Source: Euleptes europaea
Taxonomy: Eukaryota; Chordata; Lepidosauria; Squamata; Sphaerodactylidae
Direction: 5' to 3'
Length of the DNA: 64,000 nt
NCBI RefSeq assembly: GCF_029931775.1
Contig: NC_079325.1
Coordinates: 59,209,786 to 59,273,785, forward strand
Shown here piece after piece: positions 56,762-64,000 of this stretch; the stretch's first letter is position 1, and the number at the start of each line of letters is the position of its first letter. A model generated the notes under the pieces. That model worked only from the letters and a program-made list of their open reading frames with translations, was not told the origin of the DNA and ran no database searches. Made by a program: the position numbers and the translations under genes.

Positions 56762-57215
56762 TGTGAGAGTTCCCAACTAGGCTGTGCAAACTTCATAAAA
56801 TCCTTTGCTCAGACATTGATGCAGAAACAAGGAGTTTATTGAAGGCTTCAGATAGTACAGGTCAAACACGAGTTAAAAGTTGCAAGTGAGCAGCACTCCA
56901 AAGCTACAGAGATATATCCCCTACAGGGCATCAAAGTTCACACCTATGTTATGGGAAGCTACAAGATAGATGGGTACAATACAGACATCAATCGACCTCA
57001 GAGGGCTTGTTAGGGCTATCAGGTCTCCAAGGCCGAATCTGGCAAGAGGGAGTGAATACAAAGCGAGTACAAAGCACAGCAGGGGAGGGAGGCATTCCGG
57101 GTCTGCAGATATGGCGCCTGAACCCAGGAAATGCCAAACGGTGTGAACTGCTTTTACGAGTTCAAAGGGAGAGGGAAAGCTGGGACCCGCAGACCGAGAT
57201 ATCCAGACCCTCACA
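56762..57215 (-). repeat. 5' LTR of Ty3 copy B
   Basis: 454-bp direct repeat, followed by GAGAT. The 7-base length difference from its partner is one indel. Confidence 0.96.
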
Positions 57216-57220
57216 GAGAT

Positions 57221-57895
57221 CACTGTAGTGTTTTACCACTCTAACAATACCCCAACTAACAACAACAATAAAACAGCATAAAGTGCTGGGAGAGGAAATG
57301 GTGGGTGGAAAGGGGAAAGGTACCAGATGAGGGCAGCATGTGTGGAAATCCACCCCTTCCCTGCTCTCTCAAACCTGTTTCGGGTATGATCTTCCAGAAG
57401 GATGAACCAAAGGTTTGTAAAAACAGCAGTAGAACCGTGGGAAATCTGAAATATTTACAAAGTTTGACAACATTATGCAGAAGCAACAATTAAGAGGGCT
57501 GCAATTGAGAGGGGAGGATGCAGAGCAAGAGCGCCATTCAGAAGCGACCTTGGTCTATTTTCCTTTGTTTCCTGAAGCAATTAATGCACAGCCTTTGGGG
57601 TTTTCCTGCTGAAATTGCTTTGAGTGGCTGAATCCACAGAGAGGGCAACTGAAACTTATAATCAGAGGCATAAATAATAGTCCCTGGGGAGGTATGTGTC
57701 GGCTTACAGTGCCTTTACTACCTGTAAATATTTGGCCTTCTTGGGGAAAATATTTGCAGGTGGTAAAAGAGCATCATGTTTTGTAACTGCTGAAAACAGT
57801 CAGATTAATTTCTTGTGGCAAAAAGAAACAGACGTCTTCTTGAACTTAAGCAAATGTTATTCTAGCATAAACTTTCCGCACAACAGAAGTTCTTA
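57221..57895. other. No gene identified
   Basis: Mixed-composition DNA between the Ty3 right duplication and a CR1 fragment. Nothing coding or repetitive is recognised. Confidence 0.4.
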
Positions 57896-57984
57896 ATGTC
57901 ACAAGAGTGGTGCCTCTTAAGAGTGGTTCCTCAGTGGAACAGGCTTCCTCGGGAGGTGGTGGGCTCTCCTCCTTTGAAGGGTTT
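57896..57984 (+). mobile_element. CR1 C-terminal fragment, cut by L1
   Basis: Plus strand reads [20 protein letters not shown] then KGF, the last conserved block of the CR1 protein. It stops at the L1 tail. Confidence 0.75.
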
Positions 57985-58501
57985 TTTATTATTATTTTCC
58001 ATAATTAACAAAGTATACAAAAAGGAAAAAGATGGGAAAAGGAATACATGGTTAATAAAATGTCATTTTGTTAGCACATAGTAGTATCTGCCCCTCTAAC
58101 AAGAAAAATATAATGATACCTATTTGTAGAACATCATAATATTTTTATCTAGATAGAAACTTGAATTAATTGGACCTATTTTCTAATAGTTTTAATGTAT
58201 TCATAAAAGGGATTCAATTTCTCTTGATTTTGTTCTTGTATATCATCTTTCATATGTTCTGTTAGTTGTGCCATCGTTATATATTCTAAGGATTTATCTA
58301 TCCACATTTGGATTTTTGGGATCTTGTTTGTTTTCCAAAGTGATGCCAAGACGACCCTTGCCGCCGTCATTAGATATCTTATTATGACCTGTTGGTGCTT
58401 ATCCATTGTATCTTGTGTTTTGTTTAGAAGGAAGAGTTTGGGATCATATTCTATGCTTTCCCCCCAAATGCCTTCCAAATTCATATCTATTTAAAATTTT
58501 G

Positions 58502-58751
58502 TCGAAGGCTTTCACGGTCAGAGTTCATTGGTTCTTGTAGGTTATCCAGGCTGTGTGACTGTGGTCTTGGTATTTTCTTTCCTGACGTTTCACCAGTAGC
58601 TATGGCAGTCATCTTCAGAGGAGTAACACAGAGAGACACTGTCCTTCAGTGTTACTCCTCTGAAGATGCCTGCCACAGCTGCTGGCGAAACGTCAGGAAA
58701 GAAAATACCAAGACCACGGTCACACAGCCCGGATAACCTACAAGAACCAAT
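58502..58751. mobile_element. Foldback MITE inserted in L1 ORF2
   Basis: Arms of about 105 bp: left from TTGGTTCTTGTAGGTTATCC (about 58529), and its inverse ending GGATAACCTACAAGAACCAA (about 58746). They meet near the centre (AGTAACACAGAGAGACACTG). Contains GACGTTTCACCAGTAGC and its inverted partner GCTGGCGAAACGTC. A family common in reptile DNA; name not assigned. Confidence 0.8.
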
Positions 58752-59918
58752 CATATGTATTTTTTTCCAAAATTTCTGAACAGCTTCGCACGTCCACCAG
58801 CAATGGTACTTTTGTGGCATTTCCAACATAATCCCGATGATTTACTATTCATATTTTGAATATCACTCGAAGTTATGTACCATCTATGCAGCATTTTAAA
58901 CCAATTTTGGATATTTTGGCAGAGAGTGAACTTGAGATTCTTCCGGAACAGCTGTTCCCATTCTTCAATTGTTATTATTTCATTTATATTCTCTATCCAT
59001 TTAATTTGACAAACTTTTACTTGTTCTTCCTCTGTATCAAATGTCATTAGAAGTTTGTAGATTTTTCCTAATAAATGTTCTGTTGGTTTACTTAACAGTT
59101 GTTCAAATTCCGTTTCTTTTTTAAGTTTACCTCTAACTGTGCAGTCTTCCTTAAATCTTGAAATTAATTGATGATAAGTTATCCAGGACATCTGTGGATG
59201 ATCTTCATGAATATCTTCTAATGTTTTGAGTGACCCGTCTTTTTTTATTAGATCTCCGTACCTTATCGATCCATACTCCCCGCCCCCCAGTATGGTTCCT
59301 TAGACAGTAAATGGGGCCATCATTAACAAGGGGTAAGGGCTTAGCCTTAGTTTTAATTTCTTCCACGTTGTAATCATGTTATCCACAATCGGGTGATCTC
59401 TCATTTCTTCCAACTATTTTTTGGGAATTTCCCCCCATATTAGTTGGTGTGCTCCAACTTGCAGGTCTGCTAGTTCTAATTTAATATTTCTATTATCTGG
59501 TTGGGTTATCCAGTCTTTGATCCAAACTAAAGTTGCCGCTTGATGATATAATTTTAGGTTAGGAAGTGCCAGTCTTCCTCTTCTTTTGTTGTCCGTCATT
59601 ATTTTAAATTTAATCCGTAGGCGTCTTTTCTCCCATATAAATTTATTAATTTTTTGTTGCCATGTACATAGTACTTTATCATTAATTTTTATTGGAATTG
59701 TTTGAAAGAAAATTTAACCGTGGTAACACATTCGTTTTTACAATGGCAATTTTGCCTAGCCAAGAAGTTCTTAGTTTGGTCCACATAAGAATGTCTTTTT
59801 CTGTTTTGTTCCAAACTGCTTCATAATTATATTTAAATAAACCTTGGTTATTTTTTGGTATGAATACTCCTAGGTATTTTATAGGTTTTTTAGATATGAC
59901 ACAGCTGGTCTGATCAGC

Positions 59919-60653
59919 TACCGTATATACTCGCGTATAAGCTGAGTTTTTCAGCCCCAAAAAAGGGCTGAAAAGCCGAACTCGGCTTATACGCGGGTCA
60001 ATACGGTAGGGGAGGGGAGGGGGAGGGGGAGGAGGGAGGAGGGAGGAGGGAGGAGGGAACTTACTGCCGCCGCCGCCGCCGGTCCCACGCCGCTTCCTGC
60101 TGCCAAGAGCGGCCTGGGGCGGCCTCCTGCAGCTGCAGGGAGGCTGCCCCGGCCCTCGCCCGCCCTCGCCGCCGCTACTGGCGGCCGAGGGCGGCCTGGT
60201 GCGGCTGCCCCGGCCCTCGCCGCTGCTGCTGGCGGCCGAGGGCGGCCTGGGGCGGCTGCCCCGGCCCTCGCCCGCCTCGCCGCCGCTGCTGGCGGCCGAG
60301 GGCGGCCTGGGGCGGCTGCCCCGGCCCTCGCCAGGCCTCGCCGCCGCTGCTGGCGGCCGAGGGCGCCTGGGGCGGCTGCCCCGGCCCTCGCCCGCCCTCG
60401 CCGCCGCTGCTGGCGGCCGAGGGCGGCCTGGGGCGGCTGCAGGGAGGCTGCCCCGGCCCTTGCCCGGCTGTGTCGCCGCCGCCGCCAGGCCCGCGCCGCT
60501 TGCTGCCGGGAGCCCAGGTAAGCCTGCGGGGGGGGAGGGGTTATAAGCCGACCCTCGGCTTATACGCGGGTGCCTAATTTTTCCCCATTTTTGGGGAGAA
60601 ATTAGGCACCTCGGCTTATACGCGGGTCGGCTTATACACGGGTATATACAGTA
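59919..60653 (-). mobile_element. GC-core hairpin MITE, copy 2, inserted in L1
   Basis: Termini TACCGTATATAC / GTATATACAGTA (one mismatch). Same end hairpins as copy 1 in reverse orientation, and a core (60065-60523, 459 bp) that on the minus strand is preceded by CCCCTCCCCCCCCGCAG and followed by GTAAGT. The core is more than twice as long as in copy 1 because of a tandem array. The reading frame of L1 is interrupted by it, so it is younger than the L1. Confidence 0.87.
60140..60470. repeat. GC-rich minisatellite inside MITE copy 2
   Basis: Five units of about 51-61 bp, each holding CTGGCGGCCGAGGGCG (near 60178, 60229, 60289, 60350 and 60411) and CGGCTGCCCCGGCCCTCGCC. Absent from copy 1. 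Confidence 0.85.
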
Positions 60654-62899
60654 TATTTGTTTCTTCTTCTTGTGTTGTATTTTCTAGAAAAAAATTTCAT
60701 TTTTGATTTATTAAGTTTATATCCTGCCAGTTCACCATATGCTTGTATATTATCCATTAGTTTTGTTATACCTAGTTGAGGTTGGGCAATTGTCAGTAGA
60801 ACATCGTCAGCGTATCCCCTTATTTTAAATTCTGCTCCTTGTATTTGCAGTCCACTGATTTCTTGATTCAGTGATTTTGTTGGCCAATATTTCCAATGTT
60901 AAATTAAACAATAAGGGGGATAAAGGGCATCTTTGCCTGGTTCCTTTCTCGATATTAATATTTTCTGTCAAATTTCCGTTTATAAGCAGTTTGGCTTCTT
61001 GTTCCGAGTAAATGCTGGTTAACCAAGTTATAAATTTACCTTTATCACTTACACTATATAGTACTTGTAGAATGAACTCCCAAGAGACATTGTTGAATGC
61101 TTTCTCTGCATCTAGGAAGATGAAGGCGAATTTTTCTTTCCTATGTTTCACCAACTCTCTTGCGTTAATCAAAAGTCGTATATTCTCATTCATATGACGC
61201 TTCAGGATAAATCCTGTTTGGTCTGGGTTGATTAATTTGTCAATAATTGCAAGAAGCCTCTGAGCGATAATAGTTGTGAAGAGTTTATAGTCTGTATTAA
61301 GAAGGGATATCGGTCTATAAGAAGAAGGTAGTGATGGGTCAGTATTTTCTTTTAGAATAAGAGCTATATAAGCTTCCTTCCAAGTGTTGGGTACCCTGCA
61401 AATCTTATGTATCTCGTTCATTACCTTTAACAGCTTTGCGGTCAGTTCTTCTGCGAAATATTTATAATATTTAGCTGTTAAACTGTCTGGTCCAGGTGCC
61501 TTCCCATCCTTTAGTTTCTTGATTGCTTGCTGTATTTCTTCCATTGATATTTCTTGATTCAGAATTTCTTTTTCTTTGTTAGACAAATAATTCAGATGAT
61601 TTTGTGCAATGTATTTCTTCATCTCTTCTGTTCGTACGGTTTGTGTATTTTTTTAATATAGTTCTTTAAAGTAATTGGAAAAGCACTTGGATATTTCTTC
61701 TTCTTTAGGTGTTATTTGACCGTTCATTTTTGCTGACATTATAGCCCTTTTCTGCTTTTCCTTGTTAATCAAAGATGCTAAATATTTGCCCAGCTTATTT
61801 GCATGCGCAAAATATTTTTGCTTCAAAAATTTAAGCTTTTTCGCCATTTCCTCAGTGTAAAGGAGATCGATTTGGTGTCTTATTTCTGTGATTTCTTTTA
61901 AGATTTTTTTGTTTTTTGTTAGTTGGTGGGTTTTTTCCAATTGTCTGATCTTCATTTGCAAGTTTATCAGATGTTTTTCTCTCTCCTTTTTATTTTTAGA
62001 GTTAATAGCAATGAATATTCCCCGCATATATGCCTTAGAGCAATCCCAAATTATCGCCTGACTCATTCCTGGAGTTTCATTCCTCTGAAAGAAATCTTTA
62101 AGTTCTAGGCGGCATTTATCGATAGCCGTCTTTTTGGAAAGGACTGATTCATTTAATCTCCATCTATATGGTCCTTTATGTTTCTTGCGCCATTTTACTA
62201 CAATAGGGTTATGATCCGATAGAGGTTTTGGTAAAATTTCCACCTGTTCTAAATTTCTTATAAGCGATAATGAAGTCCAACACATGTCAATCCTCGAATA
62301 AGTTTGGTGTCTATCCGAATAAAATGTATAATCTTTAACTCCCGGGTTCATAGACCTCCATGTATCCTGTAAGTTAAGATGTTGCATATGTTGTTTTACG
62401 TTTTTAGGTAGTATACTGCTCTTTTGGTTTTTGGAGCGATCTAGTCCATCATCAAGAACTCCATTCATATCACCCATAATTATTAAATCATGTTCTTGCA
62501 GATCTTCTAATGATGCAAAGAATCAAGAGAAAAAATCTTCTTTCGAGGTTAAAGGCGCATATATTGACGTAAGTATTTTAACTTCCCCTGTTGGAAATTG
62601 TAGCTTAAGTATTAGTTGTCTACCCTCCTTGTCTTTTATTATTTCTAAAACTTTAATAGTGGAATGTCTAATGTATATTGCTATACCTCTTTTCTTTTCC
62701 ATTGCCGAGGATGTATAGACTTTGCCAAGTCTTTTATCGTTAAGTAAGTAGTTGTATTTCCTTTTGATGTGCGTTTCTTGTAAGCAAATTATGTTTGCTT
62801 TGTATTTTGAAAGTGCATGGAATGTTTTTTCCTCTTTTGTGGGGTATTCAGGCCATTGATGTTGATCGAAATTATCTCTAGGCCATCCATTTCGTATTT

Positions 62900-63930
62900 T
62901 TACTTGTAGGCCGCCGCTTCTCCCAGGAGATTTTTATCGTGTTCCGATGGGTAATTTTTGTCATTTCTTCGTGGTGGACTTGATTTGCTAGATTTTTCTC
63001 CTTTCTTCTGTCTTTCCGCCTTAAGTTCTTCTTCTAATTCTAGAGCTTCCTCTGCATTCCTGATTAGTCTCCTTCCTTTTGACAACTGGACACTTAAAAA
63101 GTACGGACCAATCCACCTATACCATATTTCCATTTCTCGTAATAGTTTGCGTAATGAATCAAATTCACGTCTTTTTTTCCTAACAGCTAGTGGGATGTCT
63201 TTACCTTTATAGAGGTTCCTTTCTTTGTTTGGAGAGTATTTCTTCTTTTATTCTTTTATCTGAGAATTTTATCAGAATTTCCCTAGGAAGTCTTTTCTTT
63301 GTCACATATGCTGAATCTACTCAGTATAATTCTCTTATTCCAAAAGAGTTCCTCTTGTATTCCTAAATAATCTGCAAGAGTCCGGACCATAGTTTCCTCT
63401 AAGTTCTCTGGCTCAATGTCCTCTGTGATCCCTTGGAGACGGAGGTTAGATTCTTTTGATTGCATTTCAGTTGATGCTAACCTGACCTCCATCTCCTCCT
63501 TCCAAGATTTTTGTTCTAATTGTGATCTCTCCGCTCTTATTTGTCTTTCTTTTAGTTTTTTAATATTTTCCCCATTTGACAGTATTTCTTTGGTGTTTTC
63601 CTCTAGTTTTTGTTTTATATCGAGGAAGCCTGTAGTTAGTTCTTGCTTGACAGTTTTCATTTCCGTTTGCACCTTTTGTACATCTGTTCTGACTGAGCAA
63701 CATTCTTTTGTCAGCAATTCCAGTTCTTTATTTACCTTATCCATTTTTTTACTGACTTGGTCAACCTTTGCATTTAATCTTTCTTCTGTTCCCGCAAGTT
63801 GGGATGTTAGTTTTTCCAACGTCTTTTCCATGTTGGTTCTCCCACTAGTTGATTGTTGCTGGTGCAATTGTTGTTTAATCGCTGCTGCTTCTTCTTTTTC
63901 TTCTTCTTCCCCTTCCCCCTTCTAGTTCTT
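62900..63930 (-). pseudogene. L1 ORF1 remnant (coiled-coil RNA-binding protein)
   Basis: Minus strand 63867-63283 is a long heptad coiled coil (EKLTSQLAGTEERLNAKVDQ, VSKKMDKVNKELELLTKE) followed by SNLRLQGITED, the start of the L1 ORF1 RRM-like domain. The end is at 63133-62900 (KGRRLIRNAEEALELEEELK). A frameshift separates the parts. Confidence 0.85.
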
Positions 63931-64000
63931 CCTCCTCTTCTTCTTTCTGTAAGTATTCCAAGTCTTTTCTGAGATTTGTGGATTTTTTCCCTGTCTTTCT

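Larger units (their letters stand above)
51290..57215 (-). mobile_element. Ty3/Gypsy chromovirus-type LTR retrotransposon (copy B), young, broken
   Basis: Long terminal repeats at 51290-51736 and 56762-57215 with TG...CA ends and a 5-bp target duplication GAGAT (51285-51289 and 57216-57220). Minus-strand order is gag, protease, reverse transcriptase, RNase H, integrase, chromodomain. I count one substitution and one 7-base indel between the two LTRs, so the insertion is very recent. The internal region has about four or five breaks. Related to copy A at the protein level but with different LTRs. Confidence 0.95.
58180..62890 (-). pseudogene. L1 ORF2 remnant (endonuclease, reverse transcriptase)
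   Basis: A likely start ATG (62890-62888) reads MDGLEIISININGLNTPQKR. Endonuclease blocks: ICLQETHIKRK (about 62.78 kb), MGDMNGVLDD (about 62.47 kb), SDHNPIVVKW (about 62.2 kb). Reverse transcriptase 61622-60825: KAPGPDSLTAKYYK, SSYRPISLLNTDYKL, DQTGFILKRHMNENIR, FIFLDAEKAFNNVSWEFI, GTRQRCPLSPLLFNLTLEIL. C-terminal pieces: KKPIKYLGVFIPKNNQGLFK (about 59.88 kb), RGRLALPNLKLYHQAA (about 59.57 kb), a CWKCHKS finger (about 58.82 kb) and a tail 58484-58176. Frames are broken at several places. Confidence 0.9.
57985..64000 (-). mobile_element. L1 LINE, nearly full length, continues past right edge
   Basis: The 3' A-rich tail is at the left (TTTTTTATTATTATTTTCC on plus). ORF2 then ORF1 read leftward; the 5' UTR is off the window. 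ORF2 is split by a foldback element (58502-58751) and the GC-core MITE (59919-60653). Many frameshifts and stops make it non-functional. Confidence 0.92.

Noticed and set aside
60199-60546. A 115-residue plus-strand open frame in MITE copy 2
   Set aside because: It is the translation of a GC-rich minisatellite with no family resemblance; absence of stops is expected from composition.

Overview
This is vertebrate nuclear DNA, most likely from a squamate reptile and perhaps a gecko-type lizard. Two single-copy host genes with ordinary GT-AG introns sit in a dense field of reptile-type repeats: CR1 and BovB LINEs, an L1, tRNA-derived SINEs, a 5S-rRNA-derived SINE carrying a BovB-like tail, and Ty3/Gypsy chromovirus-type LTR elements. 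The species call is an inference from the repeat mix.

Host genes. EGFL7 lies on the plus strand (coding exons 805-15878; eight exons; 290 aa predicted). It encodes a secreted endothelial protein with an EMI domain, two EGF domains and a C-terminal coiled coil. Its fifth coding intron holds the microRNA miR-126 hairpin (13866-13950) with both mature arms intact. AGPAT2 lies on the minus strand (43201 down to 23073; six exons; 277 aa). It encodes the lysophosphatidic acid acyltransferase that makes phosphatidic acid for triglyceride and phospholipid synthesis. The two genes are convergent, tail to tail, as in mammals. The AGPAT2 first exon sits in a strong CpG island at about 42.57-43.5 kb. I find no third host gene; 43.6-64 kb is repeats plus unassigned DNA.

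Layout. 0-16 kb: EGFL7, with a broken Ty3 element (2991-8984) in intron 2 and a 0.6-kb foldback element in the miR-126 intron. 16.5-19.3 kb: CR1 remnants and a hAT-like MITE. 19.3-23 kb: repeat-poor DNA, probably AGPAT2 3' UTR and flank. 23-43.2 kb: AGPAT2, whose 13.7-kb first intron holds CR1, BovB, SINEs and a hairpin-ended GC-rich MITE. 43.6-51.2 kb: BovB tail, LINE and CR1 fragments, and a gag remnant. 51.3-57.2 kb: a second, young Ty3 element with almost identical LTRs. 58-64 kb: a minus-strand L1 interrupted by a foldback element and by a second copy of the GC-rich MITE, running off the right edge.

The most unusual structure is the GC-rich MITE family (35846-36289 and 59919-60653). Both copies have palindromic ends and a GC-rich core bounded by sequences that look like a 3' and a 5' splice site. 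I found no new multi-gene system.
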